DNA from: Stutzerimonas stutzeri
Lineage (GTDB): Bacteria; Pseudomonadota; Gammaproteobacteria; Pseudomonadales; Pseudomonadaceae
Length of the DNA: 64,000 nt
Assembly (NCBI GenBank): GCA_002339675.1
Contig: DDKB01000023.1
Coordinates: forward strand, 62,001 to 126,000
Direction: 5' to 3'
Numbering within the stretch: the first letter of the stretch is position 1; the number at the start of each line of letters is the position of its first letter. Both the position numbers and the translations under genes were made by a program. Positions 16,999 to 26,839 of this stretch are shown one piece after another. Below the pieces are notes generated by a model that saw nothing but the letters and a program-made list of their open reading frames with translations, was not told the origin of the DNA and searched no databases.

Positions 16999-18654
16999 AT
17001 GAATATCTCGTTGCTCAGCCGCTACGCCTTCTTCGCCGGTTGCGTGCTGGCGACGCTGCTCTGCCTGGCGTTCCTCCACCATCCCTGGGCCTGGATACCC
17101 CTGGTCCTTTTCGCCCTGCTCAGCGCGGTGGGCGTGCGCGACCTGCTTCAGGAAGAGCACGCGGTCAAGCGCAACTACCCGATCCTTGGCAACATCCGCT
17201 ACCTGTTCGAAGGCATCCGCCCGGAAATCCGCCAGTACCTGCTGGAGGGTGACCAGGAGCGCGTGCCCTTCTCCCGCGCCCAGCGCTCGCTGGTCTATGC
17301 GCGGGCCAAGAACACCGTGGACGACAAGCCGTTCGGCACGCTGATCGACGTCTATGAGCGTGGTTACGAGTGCATCGGCCATTCGATCCGTACTGCACCG
17401 GTCAGCGACCCCGCGACCTTTCGCGTGTCCATTGGTGGCCCGCAGTGCACGCAGCCCTACTCGGCCTCGGTGATGAATATCTCGGCGATGAGCTTCGGCT
17501 CACTCAGCGGCAATGCCATCCTGGCGCTCAACCGAGGCGCCAAGCTCGGCGGTTTCTATCACGACACGGGCGAGGGCAGCATCAGCCGCTACCACCGCGA
17601 GCACGGCGGCGACCTGGTCTGGGAGCTGGGCAGCGGCTACTTTGGCTGCCGCACCGGCACGGGCGCCTTCGACCCCGAGCGCTTCGCCGCCCAGGCCCGC
17701 GAGCCGCAGGTGCGGATGATCGAGATCAAGCTGAGCCAGGGCGCCAAGCCGGGCCATGGCGGCATCCTGCCGGGGCGCAAGGTCAACGCCGAAATCGCCT
17801 CGACCCGCGGGGTGCCGGAAGGCCAGGACTGCATCTCGCCGGCCAGCCACAGCGCTTTTTCCACACCGCTGGAGTTGATGCAGTTCATCGCCCGCCTGCG
17901 CGAGCTTTCGGCGGGCAAGCCGGTGGGCTTCAAGCTGTGCATCGGCCACCCTTGGGAATTCGTCGGGATCGTCAAGGCGATGCTGGAAACCGGTATCTAT
18001 CCCGACTTCATCGTGGTCGACGGCAAGGAAGGCGGCACGGGAGCGGCACCGGTGGAGTTCACCAACCACATCGGCATGCCGTTGCGCGAAAGCCTGCTGT
18101 TCGTGCACAACGTGCTGGTGGGCTGCAACCTGCGCGAGCATATCCGCATCGGCGCCAGCGGCAAGATCGTCAGCGCCTTCGACATCGCCAGCGTGCTGGC
18201 GCTGGGCGCCGACTGGGTCAATTCGGCGCGCGGCTTCATGTTCGCGATCGGCTGCATCCAGTCGCAGCATTGCCATACCAACCGCTGCCCGACGGGCGTG
18301 GCGACGCAAGACCCCTTGCGCCAGCGCGCGCTGGTCGTACCGGACAAGGCCGAGCGGGTCGCCAGCTTTCACCGCAACACGTTGCATGCACTGGCTGAAC
18401 TCATTGCCGCGGCAGGGCTGTCGCATCCGGCCGAGCTGGGGCCGCATCACGTGATCCGGCGGGTCAGCTCGACCGAGATCAAGCTCTATTCCCAGCTGTA
18501 CTACTTCGTCCAGCCGGGCGCGCTGCTACGCGAACGGATCGACAGCGAGTTCTTTGCACGTATCTGGCGCATGGCCCGGGCCGACAGTTTCGAAGCGATG
18601 CCGCAGAAAACCGACGATGGCGCAGCGCAAGTCGAGGAACCGCTGCTCAGCTAA
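16999..18654 (+). CDS. Membrane-anchored FMN-binding glutamate synthase-family protein
   Basis: The 551-residue protein begins with two hydrophobic segments (residues about 7-25 and 29-45). A domain like the FMN/3Fe-4S central domain of glutamate synthase (GltB2 type) follows. Visible motifs are ISAMSFGSLSGNAILALNRG, KLSQGAKPGHGGILPG, VDGKEGGTGAAPVEF and a three-cysteine cluster CIQSQHCHTNRCPTGVATQD. It lacks the glutamine amidotransferase domain of GltB, so it is not assimilatory glutamate synthase on its own. The substrate is unknown. It starts 36 bp after the DUF1810 stop and may be co-transcribed with it. Confidence 0.85.
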   Translation: MNISLLSRYAFFAGCVLATLLCLAFLHHPWAWIPLVLFALLSAVGVRDLLQEEHAVKRNYPILGNIRYLFEGIRPEIRQYLLEGDQERVPFSRAQRSLVYARAKNTVDDKPFGTLIDVYERGYECIGHSIRTAPVSDPATFRVSIGGPQCTQPYSASVMNISAMSFGSLSGNAILALNRGAKLGGFYHDTGEGSISRYHREHGGDLVWELGSGYFGCRTGTGAFDPERFAAQAREPQVRMIEIKLSQGAKPGHGGILPGRKVNAEIASTRGVPEGQDCISPASHSAFSTPLELMQFIARLRELSAGKPVGFKLCIGHPWEFVGIVKAMLETGIYPDFIVVDGKEGGTGAAPVEFTNHIGMPLRESLLFVHNVLVGCNLREHIRIGASGKIVSAFDIASVLALGADWVNSARGFMFAIGCIQSQHCHTNRCPTGVATQDPLRQRALVVPDKAERVASFHRNTLHALAELIAAAGLSHPAELGPHHVIRRVSSTEIKLYSQLYYFVQPGALLRERIDSEFFARIWRMARADSFEAMPQKTDDGAAQVEEPLLS

Positions 18655-18789
18655 GCCTCTGCACGGCCGGACTGTCAGCCGGCCTTCCTCGCCGCCGTGA
18701 GCGACGACCTTCCATATTCTTGCTCTGCGGCTGTTGGCATCAGCGCCAGCATCCCGGCGGCATGGCTCCTTTCGTCATCTTTCCGTCCT

Positions 18790-18852
18790 GATGTTCATAT
18801 TTTTACTTTGACAGCCGTTCGCTTTGCCTCTAAGTTTTCGATTCCGAACATT
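18790..18852 (+). promoter_or_regulatory. glpF promoter with two candidate GlpR operators
   Basis: A perfect -35 box TTGACA (18808-18813) is followed after 17 bp by a weak -10 (TAAGTT, 18831-18836). AGTTTTCGATTCCGAACATT (18833-18852) matches the E. coli GlpR consensus WATKYTCGWWAAWGWWCATW (as I recall it) at 16 of 20 positions by my count, and it overlaps the -10. A second site, 18790-18809 (GATGTTCATATTTTTACTTT), matches at about 14 of 20 and overlaps the -35. This layout would let GlpR block RNA polymerase until glycerol 3-phosphate is present. Confidence 0.65.
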
Positions 18853-18910
18853 TCCGAACCGCCGCAGTATTCGGGATATAACAACAACAGGCTCACAAGA
18901 GGTTCTGCGC

Positions 18911-19786
18911 ATGAGTAATCCGTCCACCCCGACGCTACGGGGCCAATGCATCGCCGAATTCCTGGGTACCGCCCTGCTGATCTTCTTCGGCACCGGCTGC
19001 GTGGCTGCGATGAAGCTTGGCGGTGCCGAGCTAGGTCTTTGGGAAATAAGCATTATCTGGGGTATCGGTGTGAGCATGGGGGTCTATCTGGCCGCCGGCG
19101 TTTCCGGTGCACACCTGAACCCTGCGGTGTCCATCGCGCTCTGGCTGTTTGGCACCTTCGAGCGCCATAAGGTCCCGGCCTACATCCTGGCGCAGACCGC
19201 CGGCGCGTTCTGCGCCGCCGCATTGGTATACGGTCTCTACAGCAGCCTGTTTTTCGATTTCGAACAGGCTCAGCACATGACCCGCGGCAGCCTCGCCAGC
19301 CTCGAACTGGCCTCGGTGTTCTCCACGTACCCGCACCCATCGCTTTCGGTCGGCCAGGCGTTTCTGGTGGAAGTGGTGATTACCGCTATCCTGCTGGGGA
19401 TGATCATGGCGCTGACCGACGACGGCAACGGCCTGCCGCGCGGCCCACTGGCGCCCCTGCTCATCGGCCTGCTAATCGCAGTGATCGGCGGTGCCATGGG
19501 CCCGCTGACCGGCTTTGCGATGAACCCGGCGCGGGATTTCGGCCCCAAGCTGATGACCTTCATCGCCGGCTGGGGCGAGGTCGCCTTCACCGGCGGTCGG
19601 GACATCCCCTATTTCCTCGTCCCGCTGATTGCCCCGGTGATCGGTGCCTGCCTCGGCGCCGCGGGCTACAAGGCGCTGATCTGCCGGCACCTGCCCGGTG
19701 TCGGCGGCGCCTGTGCTGTGCCGGAGCCCGACGCGCAGACCGATCGCTACAGCCAACACGATGTCACCGTCCACGAAGCTCGGTAA
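18911..19786 (+). CDS. glpF: Glycerol facilitator (aquaglyceroporin)
   Basis: The 291-residue, six-helix MIP channel carries both NPA-type motifs, SGAHLNPAVS in the first half and GFAMNPARDFGPK in the second. The Asp after the second NPAR is the mark of glycerol-conducting rather than water-only channels. It lets glycerol into the cytoplasm for GlpK, whose gene follows after 12 bp. AAGAGG lies upstream of the ATG at 18911; the frame opens earlier, inside the promoter. The hydrophilic tail after residue 265 is somewhat long. Confidence 0.94.
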   Translation: MSNPSTPTLRGQCIAEFLGTALLIFFGTGCVAAMKLGGAELGLWEISIIWGIGVSMGVYLAAGVSGAHLNPAVSIALWLFGTFERHKVPAYILAQTAGAFCAAALVYGLYSSLFFDFEQAQHMTRGSLASLELASVFSTYPHPSLSVGQAFLVEVVITAILLGMIMALTDDGNGLPRGPLAPLLIGLLIAVIGGAMGPLTGFAMNPARDFGPKLMTFIAGWGEVAFTGGRDIPYFLVPLIAPVIGACLGAAGYKALICRHLPGVGGACAVPEPDAQTDRYSQHDVTVHEAR

Positions 19787-19798
19787 GGAATCGACACC

Positions 19799-21310
<1,512 letters not shown>

Positions 21311-21335
21311 GCCCAACGCACAAGCCGCTAGACAG

Positions 21336-21372
21336 CGCGCCCGGCCGGTCCTAACCGCGCCGGGCGCGTTTA
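21336..21372 (+). terminator. Rho-independent terminator after glpK
   Basis: CGCGCCCGGC (21336-21345) pairs with GCCGGGCGCG (21359-21368) across a 13-nt loop and is followed by TTTATT. It would end glpFK transcription before glpR. Confidence 0.75.
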
Positions 21373-21388
21373 TTCGAAAACCAACAAT
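21369..21388 (+). promoter_or_regulatory. Candidate GlpR operator upstream of glpR
   Basis: TTTATTCGAAAACCAACAAT matches the remembered GlpR consensus at about 15 of 20 positions and begins at the T tail of the glpK terminator, 61 bp before glpR. It suggests autoregulation, but a single degenerate site is weak evidence. Confidence 0.35.
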
Positions 21389-21449
21389 TCTTTAATCAAA
21401 CCCCAGACTGCGGCATCCTTCGCGGCATATCGATAAGAAGGAAGCCCCC

Positions 21450-22208
21450 ATGAGCCTGGCCCCACGACAGCAGAGCATTCTCGAACTGGTGCGCGAACGC
21501 GGCTACGTCAGTATCGAAGAGCTGGCGCAGCAGTTTGCGGTGACGCCGCAGACCATCCGCCGGGACATCAACCAACTCGGTGAGGCCGGCCTGCTACGTC
21601 GCTACCACGGCGGCGCCGCCCACGATTCCAGCGTGCAGAACACCGCCTATACCCAGCGAGCCCGGCATATGCGCGACGAAAAGCGCCGTATCGCCGACGC
21701 CATGGCCGCGCACATTCCCGACCAGGCGTCGCTGTTCATCAACATCGGCACCACCACCGAGGCCATCGCCCACGCCCTGCTGGGCCACCGCGACCTCAAG
21801 ATCATTACCAACAACCTCCACGTCGCCAGCATCCTCAGCCCCAAGGAAGACTTCGACGTGCTCATTGCCGGCGGCAACGTGCGCAGCGACGGCGGCGTGG
21901 TCGGCCAGGCCACAGCGGACTTCATCAGCCAGTTCAAGGTGGATTTCGCCCTGATCGGCATCAGCGGTATCGACGAAGACGGCACCCTGCTCGACTTCGA
22001 CTACCAGGAAGTCCGAGTCTCCCAGGCCATCATCCACAACGCCCGCCAGGTGTTTCTCGCTGCCGACTCCAGCAAATTCGGCCGCAACGCCATGACCCGT
22101 CTCGGCTCGCTGGAACAGATCGACATGCTGTTCACCGAAGCCCAGCCGGCGGACGCATTCCTCGAACTGCTCGACCGCCACCAGGTAAAGCTGGAAGTCA
22201 CCGGCTAA
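21450..22208 (+). CDS. glpR: Glycerol-3-phosphate regulon repressor, DeoR family
   Basis: The 252-residue protein has an N-terminal DeoR winged helix (RQQSILELVRERGYVSIEEL, then QTIRRDINQLGEAGLLRRYH). A C-terminal sugar-phosphate sensor domain follows (FINIGTTTEAIAHALL, then VGQATADFISQFKVDFALIG and a late DSSKFGR). It represses glp genes in the absence of glycerol 3-phosphate. AGAAGGAAG lies upstream of the ATG. Its position between glpK and glpD is the usual Pseudomonas order. Confidence 0.95.
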   Translation: MSLAPRQQSILELVRERGYVSIEELAQQFAVTPQTIRRDINQLGEAGLLRRYHGGAAHDSSVQNTAYTQRARHMRDEKRRIADAMAAHIPDQASLFINIGTTTEAIAHALLGHRDLKIITNNLHVASILSPKEDFDVLIAGGNVRSDGGVVGQATADFISQFKVDFALIGISGIDEDGTLLDFDYQEVRVSQAIIHNARQVFLAADSSKFGRNAMTRLGSLEQIDMLFTEAQPADAFLELLDRHQVKLEVTG

Positions 22209-22520
22209 TCACGTCACAGACCCAATCGGCGAGCCGTGCGCGCCGTACGCCAGGACGGTGGCGTTTATAGGAAGGAATCGCCGAAGGCATTCCTTAGCTT
22301 CCTCGACTCGAACATGCCGCTGATTCAACACCGCAACCGCTCCAACCTTCGCAACGTCGAATTCCGCCTGCGGTTATTCCAACCTGCCCGACCGAGGGAT
22401 ACGGCGCGCCTGCATCGTCGTGGGTTGACCTCGGCAAGGGTGGGCTGAAGCGAAGTGCCGCCCGGCCCACCGCTGCTCGCTTACCGTCCTTCGGGCCTCA
22501 GCACCAATAGATAGCTCATA
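22209..22520. other. Intergenic region between glpR and the glpD promoter
   Basis: I find no supported gene here. The only open frame (22236-22448) has no ribosome-binding site and an arginine-rich, non-protein-like composition. A 7-bp stem (GGTGGGC at 22439-22445, GCCCACC at 22465-22471) resembles stutzeri-type intergenic repeats and may form the 3' end of the glpR message. Confidence 0.5.
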
Positions 22521-22631
22521 TCGTTTCGATTATTTTCTTTTGATATAAAAAATGAACATCGACTCTGGAGACAGGTTCACTTATGGGCTAGGATGTTCAC
22601 ATTCGAAAATAAATGTTCGTTCTTGAGGAGA
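22521..22631 (+). promoter_or_regulatory. glpD promoter with tandem candidate GlpR operators
   Basis: An extended -10, TGATATAAA (22541-22549), is a plausible promoter, with only a weak -35 near 22521. Four 20-bp stretches resemble the GlpR consensus: 22521-22540 (about 15/20), 22541-22560 (about 14/20, right half nearly perfect AATGAACATC), 22592-22611 (about 13/20) and 22612-22631 (about 15/20). They form two directly abutting pairs, the second overlapping the glpD ribosome-binding site. Repeated half sites (TGTTC/GAACA) are directly visible; the match counts are by hand. Confidence 0.6.
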
Positions 22632-22636
22632 ATCCC

Positions 22637-24157
22637 GTGACTGAGAGCGTCTCCGAGCTGTACGACATCGCCGTCATCGGCGGTGGCATCAATGGGGTGG
22701 GTATCGCCGCGGACGCCGCCGGCCGCGGCCTGTCGGTGTTCCTGTGCGAGCGAGACGACCTGGCCAGCCACACGTCCTCGGCCAGCAGCAAGCTGATTCA
22801 CGGTGGCCTGCGCTATCTCGAACATTACGAATTTCGCCTGGTGCGCGAGGCACTGGCTGAGCGGGAAGTGCTGCTGGCCAAGGCGCCGCACATCGTCAAG
22901 CCGATGCGCTTTGTCCTGCCGCACCGTCCGCACTTGCGCCCCGCCTGGATGATCCGCGCCGGGCTGTTCCTCTACGACAACCTGGGCAAGCGCGAAAAGC
23001 TCCCCGCTTCGCGCGGCCTGCGCTTCGGCGAAGAGAGCCCGCTCAAGCCCGCGATTACGCGCGGGTTCGAATATTCCGATTGCTGGGTCGACGATGCGCG
23101 ACTGGTGGTACTTAACGCCATGGCCGCTCGCGAGAACGGCGCGCACATCCACACCCGCACCCAGTGCCTGAGCGCCAAGCGCGCCGGCGGCATCTGGCAT
23201 GTGGACCTGCAGCGCCAGGACGGCAGCCGCTTCTCCCTGCGCGCCAAGGCGCTGGTCAACGCGGCCGGCCCCTGGGTCGCACAGTTCATCGGCGACAACC
23301 TGCAGCAGCGCTCACCCTATGGCATCCGCCTGATTCAGGGCAGCCACATCATCGTGCCCAGACTCTACGAAGGCGATCAGGCCTACATCATGCAGAACGA
23401 GGATCGGCGCATCGTCTTCGCCATCCCCTATCTGGACCGCTACACCATGATTGGCACCACCGACCGCGAGTACCGAGGCGATCCGGCGAAAGTCAGCATC
23501 AGTGACGCTGAGATCACCTACCTGCTGGGCGTCGCCAATGCGCATTTTCGCCAGCAACTCGAACCGGCCGACATCCTCCACACCTTCGCCGGCGTGCGGC
23601 CGCTGTGCGACGACGAATCGGACAACCCCTCGGCGGTCACCCGCGACTACACCCTGTCACTGGCGGCCGAGGCGAAACAGGCGCCGCTGCTGTCGGTATT
23701 CGGCGGCAAGCTCACCACCTACCGCAAGCTGGCGGAGTCGGCGATGGCGCAGCTCAAGCCGTTCTTCCCGCAGATGGGCAGCAGCTGGACGGCGAGCGCC
23801 CCCTTGCCCGGCGGCGAAGGCATGACCACGACGCAGGCGCTGAGCGAGGAACTGCTGAACCGCATCGACGGCCTCGAACGCTCGCTGGCCCGCCGCTGGG
23901 CGACTGTCTATGGCAGCCGCGTCTGGCAGCTGCTCGGCGATGTCCGCTCGGTGGACGGGTTGGGCGAGTGCCTCGGACAGGACCTTTACGCACGGGAAGT
24001 GGATTACCTGCGACAACAGGAGTGGGCAAGCAGTGCCGACGACATCCTCTGGCGGCGCACCAAGCTTGGCCTGGCCTTCATGCCGGCCGAGGTGGCGCAG
24101 TTGGAGCGTTATCTGCAGACGCAACCGGCAGAGGCGACGGACGTACACGCCGCCTGA
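22637..24157 (+). CDS. glpD: Aerobic glycerol-3-phosphate dehydrogenase
   Basis: The 506-residue flavoprotein has an N-terminal FAD motif (YDIAVIGGGINGVGIAADAA), SSASSKLIHGGLRYLEHYEF, and the late FGGKLTTYRKLAESAM signature of GlpD. It oxidises glycerol 3-phosphate to dihydroxyacetone phosphate at the inner membrane and feeds electrons to quinone. The GTG at 22637 is preferred because TTGAGGAG lies 6 nt upstream. The ATG at 22613 has no ribosome-binding site and falls inside a candidate GlpR operator. It is transcribed separately from glpR. Confidence 0.95.
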   Translation: MTESVSELYDIAVIGGGINGVGIAADAAGRGLSVFLCERDDLASHTSSASSKLIHGGLRYLEHYEFRLVREALAEREVLLAKAPHIVKPMRFVLPHRPHLRPAWMIRAGLFLYDNLGKREKLPASRGLRFGEESPLKPAITRGFEYSDCWVDDARLVVLNAMAARENGAHIHTRTQCLSAKRAGGIWHVDLQRQDGSRFSLRAKALVNAAGPWVAQFIGDNLQQRSPYGIRLIQGSHIIVPRLYEGDQAYIMQNEDRRIVFAIPYLDRYTMIGTTDREYRGDPAKVSISDAEITYLLGVANAHFRQQLEPADILHTFAGVRPLCDDESDNPSAVTRDYTLSLAAEAKQAPLLSVFGGKLTTYRKLAESAMAQLKPFFPQMGSSWTASAPLPGGEGMTTTQALSEELLNRIDGLERSLARRWATVYGSRVWQLLGDVRSVDGLGECLGQDLYAREVDYLRQQEWASSADDILWRRTKLGLAFMPAEVAQLERYLQTQPAEATDVHAA

Positions 24158-24227
24158 GGGCGGCGGCGTTTCCGATCGCTGTCGATTGCGGTAGGCTCAG
24201 CGACTTCTCAAGACGGAGTGATACCCC

Positions 24228-24509
24228 ATGGCCCGAGCCACTGCCCGCCACATCCTCGTACCCACTGAAGAAAAGTGCAACGAGCTGAAAGCCGCCATCG
24301 AGGGCGGTGCCGACTTCGCCCAGGTGGCCAAGGACAACTCCACCTGCCCGTCAAGCCGCCAGGGCGGCGACCTGGGCTCCTTTGGCCCCGGCCAGATGGT
24401 CAAGGAATTCGACACCGTGGTGTTCAGCGCGCCGCTGAACCAGGTGCAAGGCCCGGTGAAGACCCAGTTCGGTTACCACCTGCTGGAAGTGACCAGCCGC
24501 CAGGACTGA
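24228..24509 (+). CDS. ppiC: Parvulin-type peptidyl-prolyl isomerase
   Basis: The 93-residue protein is a stand-alone parvulin like E. coli PpiC: ARHILVPTEEKCNELKAAIE, FAQVAKDNSTCPSSRQGGDL, GSFGPGQMVKEFD and FGYHLLEVTSR. It has no signal peptide and should be cytosolic, where it would speed Xaa-Pro bond isomerisation during folding. It is complete and monocistronic, with a strong terminator 9 nt after the stop. Confidence 0.95.
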   Translation: MARATARHILVPTEEKCNELKAAIEGGADFAQVAKDNSTCPSSRQGGDLGSFGPGQMVKEFDTVVFSAPLNQVQGPVKTQFGYHLLEVTSRQD

Positions 24510-24517
24510 TCGCCCCC

Positions 24518-24547
24518 GCCCCCGCCATCCGAGCGGGGGCTTCTTTT
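24518..24547 (+). terminator. Rho-independent terminator after ppiC
   Basis: GCCCCCGC (24518-24525) pairs with GCGGGGGC (24533-24540) over a 7-nt loop and is followed by TTCTTTT. The facing chemoreceptor gene ends at 24564. Confidence 0.85.
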
Positions 24548-24563
24548 CGTGCCTCCCTCGCTG

Positions 24564-26159
24564 TCACGCCTCCAGGCGGAACCGCGCCGTCAGCGTCTTG
24601 AGCCCTTCCATGCGCTGCATGATCGACTGCCCGGCGCTGGCGGTTTCGTGGGTGGCGCCTGCCGCCTGATCGGCAACCCGGGTGATGCGGGTCAGCGACT
24701 GGTTCATGTCTTCGGCGACCTGCGACTGTTCTTCGGCCGCGGTGGCGATCTGGTTGGTCATGCCGCGGATCGTCTGCACCGCCCCGACGATCTGGCCCAA
24801 TGCATGCTGCGCCGCCTCGATCTGGCCGAGGGTTTCGGCACTGCTCTGGCGCGAGGCGTCCATTGCATCGCCGGCGCGGCCGGCCTGGCTCTGCAAACGA
24901 TCGACCAGCACGCCCACTTCCTTGGCCGAACTCTGCGTCCGGCTCGCCAGGCTGCGCACCTCGTCAGCGACCACCGCGAAACCGCGGCCCTGCTCGCCGG
25001 CCCGGGCAGCCTCGATGGCGGCGTTGAGCGCCAGCAGGTTGGTCTGCTCGGCGATGCCGCTGATCACGGCGAGCACCTTGCCGATCTCATGACTGTCCTG
25101 CACCAGCTGCTGCATGACATCGGACAAACCGTCGACGTGGCCGCTAAGGGTACGGATGGCACCTACCGACTCGTTCATCACAGCGCTGCCGGTGTTGGTC
25201 TCCTGCTCGGCCAGGTCAGCCGCGTTGGCGGCTTCGACGGTGCTGCGCGCCACCTCCTGGGAGGTGGCCAGCATCTCGTTCATGGCCGTGGCAACCTGGT
25301 CGATCTCGGCCTGCTGGCCTTCGACGTTGCGCGCGCTGTCCCCGGCCAGGGTCGCCATGCGCTTGCACTGGCCGTCGGCTTCGTCGGCCGCCTGGCGCAC
25401 GCCGCGGATCATCTCGCCGACCTGCCCGAGCAGTCGGTTGTAGGCCAGGGTGATCATGCCGATCTCGTCATCGGCGTGACGCACCTGCAGGGGGGCCGAG
25501 AAGTCACCCTGGCTCACCCGCTCCAGCCGGCCACGTAGCTCGTCGATGTGCCGCATCAGCCAGTTCATACCGGCGATGCGCCCAAGCACCACCAGCAGCA
25601 GGATGCACAGGGTCGAACCCATCGCCACCCAGAGCTGCTGCGAGGCGCTGCGGTTGGCCTGCGCGGAGATCAGTGACACAGCGGCGTTGGATGCGGCGAG
25701 GATGTCGTTGGCATCGGCGGCGACGGCCTTGAGGTCGGTGCTCTTGCCGCTCGCCAGGGCCTGCACCGCTGGGCGGTAGCGCTGCCAGAGCTGGTCGACG
25801 CGCTGCAGGTGCTGCCGCGCACTGTCGAGCCCGACCGGGGCGATGTCCTTGGCAGCATCGCCTTGCAGCAGCAGGCGATGCGACTGTTCGAAGCGTTCGA
25901 TGGTCTTGTCCACCTCGGACGCGCTACCGACGCCCTGCGCCGCCAGCAGCGCTTCCTTGATCATCTTCTGGCTGAGCATGCGCTGAGCGCCGGCCATGTC
26001 GATCTGCGTGGCATCCTTTGAGGAAAAGAACAGCACCCCCGCGGTCAAGGCCGCGCAGAGGAAGATCAGGCTGTAGGAAAAGAAGAACTGCAGGTTGATC
26101 GTGCGCAGGCCGATGCCGCGCAGGAACGACTGGATAAGCGTTGCCAGGGTGCTGGTCAT
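24564..26159 (-). CDS. Methyl-accepting chemotaxis protein with PilJ-type sensor domain
   Basis: The 531-residue receptor has a membrane segment at about residues 23-45, a periplasmic all-helical PilJ/NIT-like domain and a second membrane segment near 180-200. The periplasmic domain begins QIDMAGAQRMLSQKMIKEA. A HAMP domain (MRHIDELRGRLERVSQGDFS) and a full signalling domain follow, with tip AAIEAARAGEQGRGFAVVAD. The MAGAQRMLSQK helix resembles the nitrate-binding helix of NarX-like sensors and of P. aeruginosa McpN, a nitrate chemoreceptor. Nitrate sensing is therefore a reasonable inference, since stutzeri-group pseudomonads denitrify. The ATG at 26159 lacks a strong ribosome-binding site but begins the natural N terminus. 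Confidence 0.85.
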   Translation of the reverse strand: MTSTLATLIQSFLRGIGLRTINLQFFFSYSLIFLCAALTAGVLFFSSKDATQIDMAGAQRMLSQKMIKEALLAAQGVGSASEVDKTIERFEQSHRLLLQGDAAKDIAPVGLDSARQHLQRVDQLWQRYRPAVQALASGKSTDLKAVAADANDILAASNAAVSLISAQANRSASQQLWVAMGSTLCILLLVVLGRIAGMNWLMRHIDELRGRLERVSQGDFSAPLQVRHADDEIGMITLAYNRLLGQVGEMIRGVRQAADEADGQCKRMATLAGDSARNVEGQQAEIDQVATAMNEMLATSQEVARSTVEAANAADLAEQETNTGSAVMNESVGAIRTLSGHVDGLSDVMQQLVQDSHEIGKVLAVISGIAEQTNLLALNAAIEAARAGEQGRGFAVVADEVRSLASRTQSSAKEVGVLVDRLQSQAGRAGDAMDASRQSSAETLGQIEAAQHALGQIVGAVQTIRGMTNQIATAAEEQSQVAEDMNQSLTRITRVADQAAGATHETASAGQSIMQRMEGLKTLTARFRLEA

Positions 26160-26458
26160 GAGGAAGTTCCAAGGCTGAGAGGTCGCACCGCGATCAGCTT
26201 GATCGAGCGTCCGCGATTGCCACGTATTCGGCCAAAACGGGGCGGGCTTGATACCGCCGATCGCCCCGCAGCGCCTGTTTTTACGGCGTTTCCAGCCAAT
26301 GCCGGTGGTCGATCCGAACGTGCCGCCTTGCGCATTGATCCAAGTCAACAAAGCCGCGCAAAATTCCCGCCGGCACCGTCAGCGACCGGGCCCGGTCGGG
26401 TAGCCTGGGACGCATCGATGACGGGGCGAACCGCACGCCCGGCAAGAGGAGGCACAGC

Positions 26459-26830
26459 ATGTTCCATGTCACCCGCATTGGCGACAACCGTATCGACATC
26501 GACTTTTCCGGCAAGCTGGACGCAGGCGAGATGCGTTTCGCCCTCGATGAACTGGTGCGCAAGTCCGAGGCGATCAGCCATGGCCAGTTGCTTTTCCGGC
26601 TGGGCGACTTCGACGTGCCCACCCTTGGCGCGGTTGGCGTGGAGTTGTCGCGCATTCCGCAGATGCTGCGCGTCATCCGCCGCTTTGACCGATGCGCCGT
26701 GGTATGCGCCAAGGACTGGGTGCGCCGCGCGGCCGAAATCGAAGGCGCGTTGATTCCGGGCCTCACCATCAAGGCCTTCGACCAGCACCAGAACACCGAG
26801 GCGCACCTGTGGCTGGAAGGGACGCCCTAG
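26459..26830 (+). CDS. STAS/SEC14 (SpoIIAA-like) domain protein
   Basis: The 123-residue protein consists of one SpoIIAA-like (PF11964-type) domain: IDIDFSGKLDAGEMRFALDE, LGDFDVPTLGAVGVELSRIP, and an FDRCAVVCAKDWVRRAAEIE helix with KAFD near the C terminus. It is probably cytosolic. The family may bind lipids or act as a small stress adaptor; no role is proven. AAGAGGAGG lies upstream of the ATG. It is divergent from the chemoreceptor and converges on the CAP-domain gene. Confidence 0.8.
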   Translation: MFHVTRIGDNRIDIDFSGKLDAGEMRFALDELVRKSEAISHGQLLFRLGDFDVPTLGAVGVELSRIPQMLRVIRRFDRCAVVCAKDWVRRAAEIEGALIPGLTIKAFDQHQNTEAHLWLEGTP

Positions 26831-26839
26831 CGGCGCCGC

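Noticed and set aside
22236..22448. 70-codon frame between glpR and glpD
   Set aside because: No ribosome-binding site, arginine-rich composition and overlap with a stem-loop.
22613..22636. ATG at 22613 as the glpD start
   Set aside because: It has no ribosome-binding site and lies inside a GlpR-like site; the GTG at 22637 has TTGAGGAG at proper spacing.
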